Shown here: piece by piece, positions 1 to 8,783 of the stretch | How positions within the stretch are numbered: the first letter of the stretch is position 1 | Layout of the letters: the number at the start of each line of letters is the position of its first letter | Assembly (NCBI GenBank): GCA_030536685.1 | Contig: JAUNPP010000001.1 | Coordinates: forward strand, 103,944 to 148,708 | From: Lachnospiraceae bacterium | GTDB lineage: Bacteria; Bacillota; Clostridia; Lachnospirales; Lachnospiraceae | Length of the DNA stretch: 44,765 bases | Direction of reading: 5' to 3' | Program-made: the position numbers and the translations under genes | Notes under the pieces: model-generated | The model's database searches: none | Told to the model about the DNA's origin: nothing | What the model saw: the letters and a program-made list of their open reading frames with translations, nothing else

Positions 1-127
1 GTCTAATCAAAACAAAAACGGTGAAAATGAGTCTGAACAAAGCCGAAACAGTAAAAATGAGTCTGATCAAAACGAGGCAGATGAGAATAATATCAGGAAA
101 GAGGCGGCAGGAGATGAAAGTATTTGA
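1..127 (+). CDS. 3' end of an upstream antiporter subunit (MnhG/MbhC-like inferred from order)
   Basis: Frame starting at base 2 is open to a TGA at 125-127 and encodes a 41-residue tail; the gene begins outside the window. The tail is very hydrophilic, rich in Asn, Glu, Ser and Asp, and contains a decapeptide-period repeat (NGENESEQSR then NSKNESDQNE; 30 bp period, about 20-73). It overlaps the start of the next gene by 14 bp, so the two are translationally coupled. The tail itself carries no family signature. In Mrp and Mbh operons the subunit before the DUF4040/MbhD subunit is the small MnhG-type protein, so that identity is inferred from position only. The charged repeat tail would be an addition to the usual length of about 100-120 residues. 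Confidence 0.6.
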   Translation, partial: SNQNKNGENESEQSRNSKNESDQNEADENNIRKEAAGDESI

Positions 128-386
128 GATGTTATTATTGTTATGTCTGATCGTGTGTTCCGTTGCGGTTGCTTTTACGAAAGATCTGCTGACTTCGATC
201 GTGACCTTTATGTCTTACAGTCTGATCATGTGTGTGATCTGGGTTCTTCTGCAGTCGCCGGATCTGGCAATTACAGAAGCAGCGGTAGGAGCGGGAGTCA
301 CCAGTATTCTGTTTTTTATCACTTTGAAAAAAATCAAGGCAATCCGAAAGGAGGACAGCGATGAGCAGAAAGAGAGAGAATTATGA
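114..386 (+). CDS. DUF4040 / MbhD-like membrane subunit of Mrp-type antiporter or membrane-bound complex
   Basis: A 90-residue, mostly hydrophobic protein with about three membrane segments (residues roughly 3-22, 26-45, 52-72) and a charged C-terminal tail. It resembles the MbhD/DUF4040 subunit, which corresponds to the C-terminal extension of MrpA and sits in the membrane arm next to the ND5-like subunits. The conserved-looking core is the segment around SPDLAITEAAVGAG, typical of this family. The ATG at 114 is preferred to the in-frame ATG at 21 because the upstream stretch is the tail of the preceding gene read in another frame. The 3' end overlaps the next gene by 26 bp. Confidence 0.75.
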   Translation: MKVFEMLLLLCLIVCSVAVAFTKDLLTSIVTFMSYSLIMCVIWVLLQSPDLAITEAAVGAGVTSILFFITLKKIKAIRKEDSDEQKEREL

Positions 387-1386
387 AAAAAGTTTCCTGT
401 TTCGGCTGAAACGCTGGATGGATGGAGAGGTGGATCTGCTGGAAAATGGCATGGAAACCGTTCCTCTTCCGAAACGCAGGAGATATCAGGAAGTGGAAGA
501 AAAATTGTCGTCGAAGAGCGAAAAGTCAGCGTCTGGCAGAGGCGAGTTGTCATCAGACAGGGAGGAACTGTTATCGGGCGGAAAAAAACGATTTTCCGCG
601 GATGCGGAGGAAAAGGCGCTTCGCATTTACCGCAGGATTTATCAGGTGATGTCGGTAGTTTTGTGTCTGAGTATTATTTTTGTTCTTCTTTGGACGATTG
701 CGTATCTTCCTGTTTTTGGAAATGCCGGAAATCCTGATAATAATGAGGTGTCTGCCCGTTATATTGAGAAGGGTTTACAGGAGACAGGGGCAGTGAATAT
801 TGTGACGGGAATGATTCTGGATTATCGTGCTTTTGATACATTTGGCGAATCCTGCGTTCTTTTTATCGGCTCCTGCTGCGTGATGGTGCTTTTGAAAATA
901 GAAAAGGGCAGCAAAAGCAAAAAGAATCAGGAGAGGCTTGCAAAGTCGCAGGACAGACTGTACGAGCCGAAAAATGATGTGATTCTTCAGAAATGCGCCT
1001 GCGTGCTGGTTCCGGTGATTTTATTGTTTGGGATTTATATCGTGCTCAACGGTCATCTTTCACCGGGCGGCGGTTTTTCGGGCGGTGCGGTGATCGGATC
1101 GGGGCTGATCCTTTATCTGAATGCATTTGGATTTGAAAAGACAGAGCGGCTCTTTACGGAAAAGACCTATCGGAGGATTACGGTGAGCGCGCTGACCTTT
1201 TATTGTCTGGCAAAGAGTTATTCTTTCTTTACCGGGGCAAATCACCTGGAGAGCGGGATTCCTCTGGGAGCTCCCGGCGATATTATCAGCAGCGGGCTGA
1301 TCCTGCCGCTGAATATATGTGTAGGACTGGTTGTTGCCTGTACGATGTATGCATTTTACGCCTTATTCCGGAAAGGTGGTATGTAA
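361..1386 (+). CDS. MbhE-MnhB fusion subunit of Mrp/Mbh-type antiporter
   Basis: 341 residues. Residues 1-90 are hydrophilic with a Ser/Lys/Glu-rich, loosely repetitive stretch (about 48-80). A membrane segment follows at about 97-117. Residues 125-180 resemble the MbhE-type subunit (ETGAVNIVTGMILDYRAFDT, then a hydrophobic helix). After a charged linker, residues 210-340 match MnhB/MrpB: several helices with the motif GHLSPGGGFSGGAVIG. MbhE and MnhB (MbhF) are normally separate adjacent genes, so this looks like a fusion of two neighbours. An AGGAGG at about 350-355 fits the ATG at 361. The stop overlaps the next start (TAATG). It forms part of the membrane arm that moves H+ or Na+. Confidence 0.8.
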   Translation: MSRKRENYEKSFLFRLKRWMDGEVDLLENGMETVPLPKRRRYQEVEEKLSSKSEKSASGRGELSSDREELLSGGKKRFSADAEEKALRIYRRIYQVMSVVLCLSIIFVLLWTIAYLPVFGNAGNPDNNEVSARYIEKGLQETGAVNIVTGMILDYRAFDTFGESCVLFIGSCCVMVLLKIEKGSKSKKNQERLAKSQDRLYEPKNDVILQKCACVLVPVILLFGIYIVLNGHLSPGGGFSGGAVIGSGLILYLNAFGFEKTERLFTEKTYRRITVSALTFYCLAKSYSFFTGANHLESGIPLGAPGDIISSGLILPLNICVGLVVACTMYAFYALFRKGGM

Positions 1387-1763
1387 TGGCTGATTTTTTA
1401 TTCAATAATATAGAAGAAACTGTATCCGTGATCTTGTTTGGCATCGGATTTACGATGCTGCTGCTTCAGCAGAACCTGATCAAGAAAATTATGGGGATGA
1501 ATATTATGGATACCGCGGTGTATCTTTTCCTTGCGGCGAAGGGCTATATTTACGGGAAAATGGTTCCAATCGTGACCGATGGCGTTTTGGAGGCATCTGC
1601 CTATATCAATCCGGTTCCGAGCGGCCTGGTGCTGACGGGAATCGTGGTTTCGGTCAGCACAACGGCGCTGATGCTGGCATTGACGATTCGTTTGTATGAA
1701 AGATATCATTCTCTGAATCTGGATGAAATTCTGATGAGAGCGAAAAAGGAGGAAAAATCATGA
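1386..1763 (+). CDS. mnhC: MnhC/MrpC (NuoK-like) antiporter subunit
   Basis: 125 residues with three membrane helices. The region GMNIMDTAVYLFLAAKGY and the following PVPSGLVLTGIVVSVSTTAL are characteristic of MnhC/MrpC, homologous to NuoK of complex I. The start at 1386 uses the TAATG junction with the preceding gene; the open frame reaches further upstream, but those residues are a shadow of the MnhB frame. The stop overlaps the next gene by 4 bp (ATGA). In Mrp complexes this subunit lies between the B and D subunits, which is the order seen here. Confidence 0.88.
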   Translation: MADFLFNNIEETVSVILFGIGFTMLLLQQNLIKKIMGMNIMDTAVYLFLAAKGYIYGKMVPIVTDGVLEASAYINPVPSGLVLTGIVVSVSTTALMLALTIRLYERYHSLNLDEILMRAKKEEKS

Positions 1764-3310
1764 GTTTTGTGCAGAATCTTCCTTTTTTTTCGATCATTAT
1801 TGCGATGTTTTCCGGAATTTTGTCATCGGTGATATCGGGGAAAAAGGCCAGAAATCTGAGTCTTTTTGCTATTGTGGTAACTACGCTGATGTCAGGCGCT
1901 GTACTTGCATATTGTATGCGTACAGGAGAAAGCTATACGTATATGATGGGGCATTTTCCTGCGCCCTGGGGAAATGAAATCCGCGCCGGTGTTCTGGAGG
2001 GGCTGACTGCTCTGCTTTTTGGCGTGGTAATGCTGCTGGCGGTAATCGGCGGAATGCATCATACCTTTCGGGATGTGGAGGAAGGGAAGATCAATCAGTT
2101 TTTTATTATGATCGATCTGATGTTAAGCTCTCTTCTGGCTTTGATCTATACAAATGACCTTTTTACCGCTTATGTATTTATCGAAATCAATACGATTGCC
2201 GGATGCGGTCTGATTATGATCCGGCAGAAGGGACACAGCTTTACGGCAGCGATCCGATATATGATCATGAGCCAGCTTGGTTCCGGTCTGTTTTTAATAG
2301 GGCTGAGTCTTCTTTACGATGTGACGGGGCATTTGCTTATGAGCCCGGCGAAGGAAGCGGTGGCAGCCATCGAGTCGGCGGGAAATTATGAAATTCCGAT
2401 GCTGGTAATCCTTGCGCTGATCAGCGTGGGACTTGCTATTAAGAGCGGATTGTATCCGTTTCATTCCTGGATTCCCGATACATATGGGTATGCCACTCCG
2501 ACAGCAAGTGCGATTTTGTCAGGTCTGGTGTCCAAGGGCTATATTTTCCTTCTGATCAAGATTTTTTACCGGGTTCTGGGAATGGAAACGGTGCTTGCCA
2601 GCAGAATCGTAAATGTACTTTTTGTTTTTGGTCTGGCAGGAATGATCATGGGCTCTGTCCATGCGATTTTTGAAAAGGATACAAGAAGAATGATTGCGTA
2701 TTCTTCTGTAGCGCAGATTGGATATATTTATATGGGAATCGGGCTGGGAACCCGTGAAGGGATGATTGCAGCAATCTTCCATGTTTTTGCCCATTCGGCA
2801 ACGAAGGCGCTTTTATTTATCAGCGCTGTCGGACTTTATGAAGTCTCCGGAGGAAAAAAGGATTATCGAAGCCTTCGGGGGGCGGGCTATCGGAACCCTC
2901 TGGCAGGAATCGGTTTTGCAGCCGGGTCACTTTCCATGGTAGGCTTTCCGATGCTGTCAGGCTTTATCTCAAAGCTTTTATTTGCAACCTCCGCCCTGCA
3001 AAGTCCCAGGAAAATGATGGTGACGCTGCTTGTTCTGGCAATCAGCACGGTCTTAAACGCAGTGTATTTTCTGCGTCTGGTAATCACTTTGTATTCTACG
3101 CGGAAGTCGGACGAAGCGCAGAGTTCGGGAGAAGTACAGAGTTCAGATCACGCGGGGACAGTTAAATCGGGCGTGCAGGAAGGCGTGGCTGCACAGCGGT
3201 GGAACCTGAAGATTTCTGTAGCCTGTTATATCATTTTGAATCTGATTCTGGGGCTTGGTTCTCAGCCGATTATCGATGCGATTGCGAGAGGGCTTGAAAT
3301 GTTTGGCTGA
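1760..3310 (+). CDS. mnhD: ND5/NuoN-like proton-conducting antiporter subunit 1 (MnhD-like)
   Basis: 516 residues, about 14 membrane helices, matching the proton_antipo_M family. The residues expected for a proton half-channel are present: the TM5 glutamate in FIEINTIAGCG, the TM7 lysine in AIKSGLYPFHSWIPD, the next lysine in SGLVSKGYIFLL and the TM12 lysine in LSGFISKLLF. A hydrophilic insertion near the C terminus contains an 18-bp repeat (EAQSSG then EVQSSD). It sits directly after mnhC as in Mrp operons, so it most likely corresponds to MrpD. It is the first of four homologous subunits in a row. Confidence 0.88.
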   Translation: MSFVQNLPFFSIIIAMFSGILSSVISGKKARNLSLFAIVVTTLMSGAVLAYCMRTGESYTYMMGHFPAPWGNEIRAGVLEGLTALLFGVVMLLAVIGGMHHTFRDVEEGKINQFFIMIDLMLSSLLALIYTNDLFTAYVFIEINTIAGCGLIMIRQKGHSFTAAIRYMIMSQLGSGLFLIGLSLLYDVTGHLLMSPAKEAVAAIESAGNYEIPMLVILALISVGLAIKSGLYPFHSWIPDTYGYATPTASAILSGLVSKGYIFLLIKIFYRVLGMETVLASRIVNVLFVFGLAGMIMGSVHAIFEKDTRRMIAYSSVAQIGYIYMGIGLGTREGMIAAIFHVFAHSATKALLFISAVGLYEVSGGKKDYRSLRGAGYRNPLAGIGFAAGSLSMVGFPMLSGFISKLLFATSALQSPRKMMVTLLVLAISTVLNAVYFLRLVITLYSTRKSDEAQSSGEVQSSDHAGTVKSGVQEGVAAQRWNLKISVACYIILNLILGLGSQPIIDAIARGLEMFG

Positions 3311-3353
3311 TAAAGAATAAGAAACATCGGATAAATTTAAGGAGAAATTAAAA

Positions 3354-5027
3354 ATGCAAGGGAATATTGTGTTAATTCTGCCGGTTCTGTTTCTGGCTGC
3401 AATGGGGATTGCGGTGCTGACAGGAAAGAAGCTGCGGACAAGTCGCAGGCGTCTGATAGGGACGGCGGCGGTTTCTTTAGGCGGCGGAGCTGTTTTAACG
3501 ATGGCTGCTCTGGCATCAGGGAAGGCCGGGCTGAAGCTGTGGCAGCTTACGGAGAATACGGCTATCGAATTTCGGGTGGATCAGGTTTCTGTGATTTTTG
3601 CCGGGCTGACAGCGGCAATGTGGCTGCTGGTTGGCGTGTATTCTTTTAAATATATGACTCATGAGAAAAATGAGCATCAGTTTCTGGGCTGGTATCTGGT
3701 TACATTTGGCGTATTGATCGGGCTTGATTTTGCAGCAAATTTAATTACATTTTATATCATGTACGAACTGATGAGTCTGGTATCGCTTCCGCTGGTTTTG
3801 CATGAGCGGACGAAGGAAGCGGTGATGGCGGGACTGAAATATCTGTTTTATTCAATGGCAGGTGCTTTTACTGCGCTTTTCGGTATTTTTTTCCTGACAA
3901 CGGTATGCCCGAATCTGGATTTTACGCCCGGCGGGATTTTCAGCGAAGGTATGCTTTCAGGAGGAAGTTTCACCGAAAGTATGCTTTCAAAAGGTATACT
4001 TTCAGGAGGAAGTTTCACCGAAAGTATACTCTCGGAAGGGATATCGGTGGGAGGCTTGTTTTCTGATGGAACAAATCTGATTTTGATAGCGGCGTTTTGT
4101 ATACTGATCGGTTTTGGGGTGAAGGCGGGAATGTTTCCTTTTCACGGCTGGCTTCCGACGGCTCATCCGGCGGCGCCTGCGCCTGCGAGTGCGGTGCTTT
4201 CCGGTGTGATTGCAAAATCAGGTGTGCTTGGTATTATCCGTGTAGTTTATTTTATTATCGGGCCGGATATGATTCGGGGAACCTGGGTTCAGAATGTCTG
4301 GATTCTGCTGTCGCTTATAACGGTTTTTATGGGTTCCATGCTTGCTTACAGGGAACCGGTGCTGAAAAAACGTCTGGCCTATTCCACGGTAAGTCAGATT
4401 TCGTATATTTTGTTTGGATTGAGTATTTTGCAGCCGATTGGCTTTGCGGGGGCTTTATCCCATGTTGTATTCCATTCTCTGATTAAAAATGCACTGTTTC
4501 TGGCGGCTGGCGCGATTATTTTCACTACCGGCTGGACAAGAGTGGAGCAGATGAGAGGGTTGGGCAGAATTATGCCGAAAATGCTGACTGTTTATACAAT
4601 TGTGTCACTTGGTCTGATTGGGATTCCGCCTTTAAGTGGATTTGTCAGCAAATGGTATCTGGCGCAGGGTGCGCTGGCATCGGGAACGGGAATCTGGTCA
4701 TGGCTTGGCCCGGTGGTGCTTCTGGTCAGCGCTCTGCTTACAGCAGGTTACCTGCTTCCGCTGACAATCCAGGGATTTTTCCCGGGAGCGGATTTTAATG
4801 TAGAAGAAATCAGACTGAGAAATCCGGATGAAAAAAGGAATTCGAACGAAAAAAGGAATCTGAATGAAAAAAGGAGTCTGAATGAAGAAAAAAATCCGGA
4901 TGAAAAAGAGCCGTCAGCTCTTATGCTGGTACCGGCAGCGCTGATGGCGGGGGCAACGCTTTTATTTGGCTGCTTTCCGGGGCCGCTTTTTAAGCTGCTG
5001 GAAGAGCTTGCGGCTATGATTTTCTGA
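3354..5027 (+). CDS. ND5/NuoM-like proton-conducting antiporter subunit 2
   Basis: 557 residues with about 14 helices. The conserved antiporter core is intact: TM5 Glu in YIMYELMSLVSLPL, TM7 Lys in VKAGMFPFHGWLPTAHP, the next Lys in SGVIAKSGVLG and TM12 Lys in LSGFVSKWYL. Two non-family insertions stand out. Residues about 199-228 are two 15-residue copies (45 bp period) of a Gly/Ser/Thr-rich unit in a loop. Residues about 489-518 are five copies of a charged hexapeptide (R-N-x-x-E-K type, 18 bp period) in the loop before the last helix. A GGAGAAAT about 10 bp before the ATG serves as ribosome-binding site. The 43-bp gap from the preceding gene carries no terminator, so it is probably in the same operon. 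Confidence 0.86.
   Translation: MQGNIVLILPVLFLAAMGIAVLTGKKLRTSRRRLIGTAAVSLGGGAVLTMAALASGKAGLKLWQLTENTAIEFRVDQVSVIFAGLTAAMWLLVGVYSFKYMTHEKNEHQFLGWYLVTFGVLIGLDFAANLITFYIMYELMSLVSLPLVLHERTKEAVMAGLKYLFYSMAGAFTALFGIFFLTTVCPNLDFTPGGIFSEGMLSGGSFTESMLSKGILSGGSFTESILSEGISVGGLFSDGTNLILIAAFCILIGFGVKAGMFPFHGWLPTAHPAAPAPASAVLSGVIAKSGVLGIIRVVYFIIGPDMIRGTWVQNVWILLSLITVFMGSMLAYREPVLKKRLAYSTVSQISYILFGLSILQPIGFAGALSHVVFHSLIKNALFLAAGAIIFTTGWTRVEQMRGLGRIMPKMLTVYTIVSLGLIGIPPLSGFVSKWYLAQGALASGTGIWSWLGPVVLLVSALLTAGYLLPLTIQGFFPGADFNVEEIRLRNPDEKRNSNEKRNLNEKRSLNEEKNPDEKEPSALMLVPAALMAGATLLFGCFPGPLFKLLEELAAMIF
3948..4037 (+). repeat. In-frame 45-bp tandem repeat, 2 copies
   Basis: Copies at 3948-3992 and 3993-4037, each encoding 15 residues of the pattern G-[MI]-LSGGSFTES-[MI]-LS-[KE]. 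They differ at a few bases. They lie in a loop of the second ND5-like subunit, between membrane segments, and keep the reading frame. Within each unit there is also a shorter internal echo (ATGCTTTCA/ATACTTTCA). Confidence 0.95.
4818..4907 (+). repeat. In-frame 18-bp tandem repeat, 5 copies
   Basis: Five hexapeptide units RNPDEK, RNSNEK, RNLNEK, RSLNEE, KNPDEK, encoded by diverged 18-bp copies. They sit in a cytosol- or surface-exposed loop before the final helix of the second ND5-like subunit. Confidence 0.95.
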
Positions 5028-5041
5028 GGAGGGAACGAGCG

Positions 5042-6715
5042 ATGAGTAGAATTTTATTATGTGTGCCTGCCCTCCTTCCGCTGGCAGGCGGCCTGATCAT
5101 TTTGTTTGCTGCATGGTTTGGGAATTTTTCCAATTACCGAAAGCTGGGAATCTATACGGAAGGTCTGACCATTTTAAACAGCCTGATTCTTGCCTGGCTG
5201 ATTTTTGGTAAGGAAGAAAGCGGCAGTTTTGTTTTGTTCCGCCTGTTCGGAAATCTGGAGGTTATGTTCCGTCTGGATGGAATGGGGCGGGTATTTGCCG
5301 GGCTGATTGGATTTTTGTGGCCGCTTGCGGTGCTGTATGCATATGAATATATGCGGCATGAAAAGCGCAGAACCGTTTTTTTTGCCTGGTATCTGATGAC
5401 ATATGGTGTGACAGCAGGAATTGCGCTGTCAGGAAATCTGGTTACGATGTATCTGTTTTATGAGGTGCTGACGCTGGTAACATTTCCGTTAGTGCTGCAT
5501 CCGATGACAAAGGAGGCGCGGCTTGCCGGAAGAAGATATCTGTACTATTCGATTGGCGGGGCGGCATTTGCCTTTCTGGGGCTGGTGTTTGTTCTGAATT
5601 TTTCCGCAACAGGAAATACGGAGTTTATTCCGGGTGGTGTTCTTGATCTGCAGGCAGCAGGAGAGTGGAAAAATGTCCTTTATGTGGTATTTCTTCTTGC
5701 ATTTTCAGGATTCAGCGTAAAAGCGGCGATGTTCCCGCTTCACGGCTGGCTGCCGAAGGCGACGGTAGCGCCGACTCCGGTGACGGCGCTGCTTCATGCG
5801 GTTGCCGTAGTAAAATCAGGGGCATTTGCGGTGATTCGTCTGACGTATTTCAGCTTTGGAATAGAATTTTTAAAGGGAAGCTGGGTACAGTGGGCTATGA
5901 TGGGAGCGGCGATGGTCAGCATCGTGTTTGGCTCCACGATGGCAGTGAAGGAGGCTCACTGGAAACGGCGTCTTGCCTACTCGACGATCAGTAATCTTTC
6001 CTATATTCTGCTGGCGGCGTCTATGATGAGTCCGCTGGGGATTGTGGCAGCGCTGAGTCATATGGTATTTCATGGATTTATGAAAATCTGCTCCTTTTTC
6101 TGTGCCGGTGCGGTGATGCATCAGACCGGTAAGACGTATATTTATGAGCTGGATGGACTTGGCCGGAAAATGCCGGTTACGTTTGGCTGTCTGACGGTAG
6201 CCAGTTTATCTCTGGTAGGAATCCCGCTGTTTGCCGGATTTATCAGCAAATGGAATATTGCCAGAGCAGCTTTTTCCTGTGCATTGGAATTTTTGGCACT
6301 GAAAGCTGCCGGCGGCAGCGGCTCCGGCAATATCGCTGCCGGCAGTATCGCATCCGACAGTATCGGCGCTGGAAGTATCGTTTCCGGAAGCTGGGGATAT
6401 CTGGCTTTTGGCGCAGTGATTGTTCTGCTTTATTCGGCGCTGATGACAGGAATTTATATGCTGACCGTGCTGGTGCGGGCATATTTTCCGAAAGAGACGG
6501 AAAATTGTGTGGAAAAAAGCGGGAATAGCGTGGAAGAAAACGAAAACTGTGTGGAAGAAAGCGGGAATTGTGTGCGGGAGGCAGAATCTTCTCTGGATCC
6601 GAATTGGATGATGCTGGTTCCGCTGGTTATTTTTGCGGTGATCATTCTGCTGTTTGGTCTGTACTCCAGGCCGCTGACAGCATTTTTGATGGAAATAGGA
6701 GGTGGAGTCGTATGA
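5042..6715 (+). CDS. ND5/NuoM-like proton-conducting antiporter subunit 3
   Basis: 557 residues, about 14 helices. Conserved proton-channel residues: TM5 Glu in YLFYEVLTLVTFPLVLHP, TM7 Lys in SVKAAMFPLHGWLPKA, the lysine in VVKSGAFAVIRL and TM12 Lys in FAGFISKWNI. It carries two repetitive insertions: residues about 428-452 (five Gly/Ser/Ala/Ile pentapeptides, 15 bp period) and about 487-514 (four heptapeptides with Cys, Val and Glu, 21 bp period). The start follows GAGGAGGGAACGAGCG with good spacing, 14 bp after the preceding stop. The stop overlaps the next start (ATGA). Confidence 0.86.
   Translation: MSRILLCVPALLPLAGGLIILFAAWFGNFSNYRKLGIYTEGLTILNSLILAWLIFGKEESGSFVLFRLFGNLEVMFRLDGMGRVFAGLIGFLWPLAVLYAYEYMRHEKRRTVFFAWYLMTYGVTAGIALSGNLVTMYLFYEVLTLVTFPLVLHPMTKEARLAGRRYLYYSIGGAAFAFLGLVFVLNFSATGNTEFIPGGVLDLQAAGEWKNVLYVVFLLAFSGFSVKAAMFPLHGWLPKATVAPTPVTALLHAVAVVKSGAFAVIRLTYFSFGIEFLKGSWVQWAMMGAAMVSIVFGSTMAVKEAHWKRRLAYSTISNLSYILLAASMMSPLGIVAALSHMVFHGFMKICSFFCAGAVMHQTGKTYIYELDGLGRKMPVTFGCLTVASLSLVGIPLFAGFISKWNIARAAFSCALEFLALKAAGGSGSGNIAAGSIASDSIGAGSIVSGSWGYLAFGAVIVLLYSALMTGIYMLTVLVRAYFPKETENCVEKSGNSVEENENCVEESGNCVREAESSLDPNWMMLVPLVIFAVIILLFGLYSRPLTAFLMEIGGGVV
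6323..6397 (+). repeat. In-frame 15-bp tandem repeat, about 5 copies
   Basis: Pentapeptides SGNIA, AGSIA, SDSIG, AGSIV, SGSWG in a loop of the third ND5-like subunit. The copies are diverged but in register every 15 bp. Confidence 0.85.
6500..6583 (+). repeat. In-frame 21-bp tandem repeat, 4 copies
   Basis: Heptapeptides ENCVEKS, GNSVEEN, ENCVEES, GNCVREA. They lie in the hydrophilic loop before the last helix of the third ND5-like subunit, the same position as the hexapeptide repeat in the preceding paralogue. Confidence 0.92.
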
Positions 6716-8691
6716 TGGAGTATGGAGAATTTGTGCTTCCGGGCTTTTGCGGGCCGCCTGGCATTCATCTGTGTTTGGATGGTTTTCGGCTGATATATGT
6801 GCTTATGGCAGTGTTTATGTGGGCGGTAAGCGGTGTATTTTCCCGGAAATATATGGCGCATTATGAAAAGAAGGGTCGGTTTTATCTGTTTTTCTGGCTG
6901 ACCTTCCTTGCTACGCTGGGAGTATTTCTGTCGGCAGATTTATATACAACATTTATCTTCTTTGAAATTATGTCATTTACCTCGTATGTTTGGGTGGCGT
7001 TTGATGAGCGGAAAGAATCTCTGCGCGCAGCAGAAACCTACCTTGCCGTAGCGGTAATCGGCGGACTGATGATGCTGATGGGGCTGTTTTTGCTGTATCA
7101 TCTGCTGGGAACGCTTGAAATGGATAAACTTCACCAGGCGGCTCTGAAGGTGGCTGATAAACGTCAGCTCTATCTGGCGGGAGGACTGCTGCTGTTTGGA
7201 TTTGGCGCAAAAGCGGGCTGTTTTCCGCTTCATATCTGGCTTCCGAAGGCGCATCCGGTGGCTCCGGCTCCGGCCAGCGCGCTTTTATCGGGAATTTTAA
7301 CGAAATCCGGTATTTTCGGAATTATTGTAATTTCCTGCCAGATATTCACAGCAGACATATTCGCAGGAGACGGCAGCTGGGGCTTTCTGATTGCGGTACT
7401 GGGAACCATCACCATGTTCTGGGGTGCATTTCTGGCGCTTTTTTCAATTGATCTGAAGAAAACTCTGGCCTGCTCCTCCGTTTCACAGATTGGATTTATC
7501 CTGGTCGGAATCGGAATGTACGGCTTGCTTTCGGCTGCGGGGGAAAATCCTTCTATAGCAGCAAGAGGCACGTTTCTTCATATGGTGAATCACTCGCTGT
7601 TTAAACTGGTACTGTTTCTTTGCGCAGGAGCGGTTTTTATGAAGCTGCACCAGCTGGATCTGAATGAAATCCGGGGCTTCGGGAGAAAAAAGCCGGTTTT
7701 AAAATTTTGTTTTCTGATGGGCGCGCTGGGAATCACAGGCGTTCCGTTTTGGAGCGGATATGTGAGTAAAACACTGCTTCATGAGGGAATTGTGGAATAT
7801 CAGATGATTTTGGCGGAGCAAAATATGCCCTCTGAGCTGTTATCCGGTTCTGCAGCCGGGATAATGGCATGGATTGGAAATCCGGCTGTGTGGAAAGCGG
7901 CGGAATGGATCTTCCTGCTGTCAGGAGGCATAACCGCAGCGTATATGCTCAAACTGTTTGTGGCAGTTTTTGTGGAAAAAAATCCGAAACGTCAGAGTGA
8001 GTTTGATGCGATGAAAATGTCAGGCACGGCGGTAATTCTGATTCCTGCGGTTTTTCTGCCTGTTCTGGGAAGTCTGCCTTCCGTTACCATGGACAGACTG
8101 GCTGATTTGGGCCAGAGCTTTTTCCGTGCTGAGGAAATGGAACATGCGGTGGATTATTTCAGTATGGTAAACCTGAAAGGAAGCCTGATATCTCTTTTCA
8201 TTGGTCTGATCCTGTATTTTGTGCTTGTTCGGGGGCTTTTGATGAAGGAAAACCGCTATGAGGACCGCCTTCCGCGCTGGTTTGATCTTGAAAATTCTGT
8301 TTACCGGCCGATTCTTCAGGTATTTCTGCCGAACCTGTTTGGCCTTCTGTGCCGTATACTGGATTCGCTCACAGACGGTTTGATTTTACTCGCAAGAAAA
8401 ACAACGCATCGCCAGCTGAAGGAAAAGGTATATGTTAATGAAGAAAATAAGGCCGCGGTGATTATAGGAGGCTTTATAGATGGATGGCATTTGCTCCTTT
8501 TCAAATTCAGAGGCGGAAGCAAAAAAGGTCTAAAAGCCCCGAAATCCTGCATTCCTGAGCTGAAACAGGAGGAAAGACTCTTTCTGCTGGTTGGAAAAAT
8601 GGTAGATGAGAGCTTTTCATTTGGACTTTTGCTGTTTACAATCGGGCTTTGTGCAACGTTAGGGTATTTGTTGTTTGCGTTTTTGGTTTAA
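6712..8691 (+). CDS. ND5/NuoL-like proton-conducting antiporter subunit 4
   Basis: 659 residues, the longest of the four antiporter-type subunits, with about 14 helices in the core and a C-terminal extension ending in a further membrane helix (about 635-655), as in NuoL/MrpA-like proteins. Channel residues are kept: TM5 Glu in FIFFEIMSFTSYVWVAFDE, TM7 Lys in GAKAGCFPLHIWLPKAHP, the next Lys in SGILTKSGIFG and TM12 Lys in WSGYVSKTLLHEG. ATG 6712 overlaps the preceding stop (ATGA) and follows an AGGAGGTGG; the open frame upstream of it is a shadow. It ends the operon. No NuoB/C/D/H-like or NiFe-hydrogenase gene follows. Confidence 0.86.
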   Translation: MMEYGEFVLPGFCGPPGIHLCLDGFRLIYVLMAVFMWAVSGVFSRKYMAHYEKKGRFYLFFWLTFLATLGVFLSADLYTTFIFFEIMSFTSYVWVAFDERKESLRAAETYLAVAVIGGLMMLMGLFLLYHLLGTLEMDKLHQAALKVADKRQLYLAGGLLLFGFGAKAGCFPLHIWLPKAHPVAPAPASALLSGILTKSGIFGIIVISCQIFTADIFAGDGSWGFLIAVLGTITMFWGAFLALFSIDLKKTLACSSVSQIGFILVGIGMYGLLSAAGENPSIAARGTFLHMVNHSLFKLVLFLCAGAVFMKLHQLDLNEIRGFGRKKPVLKFCFLMGALGITGVPFWSGYVSKTLLHEGIVEYQMILAEQNMPSELLSGSAAGIMAWIGNPAVWKAAEWIFLLSGGITAAYMLKLFVAVFVEKNPKRQSEFDAMKMSGTAVILIPAVFLPVLGSLPSVTMDRLADLGQSFFRAEEMEHAVDYFSMVNLKGSLISLFIGLILYFVLVRGLLMKENRYEDRLPRWFDLENSVYRPILQVFLPNLFGLLCRILDSLTDGLILLARKTTHRQLKEKVYVNEENKAAVIIGGFIDGWHLLLFKFRGGSKKGLKAPKSCIPELKQEERLFLLVGKMVDESFSFGLLLFTIGLCATLGYLLFAFLV

Positions 8692-8783
8692 AGAATAATG
8701 TTCCTTTGTTTTACAAATACTATCACTACAGGAAACCAATGGATAAAATGATAGATGATGTAAAAAAAGGAGGAACTTATTTT

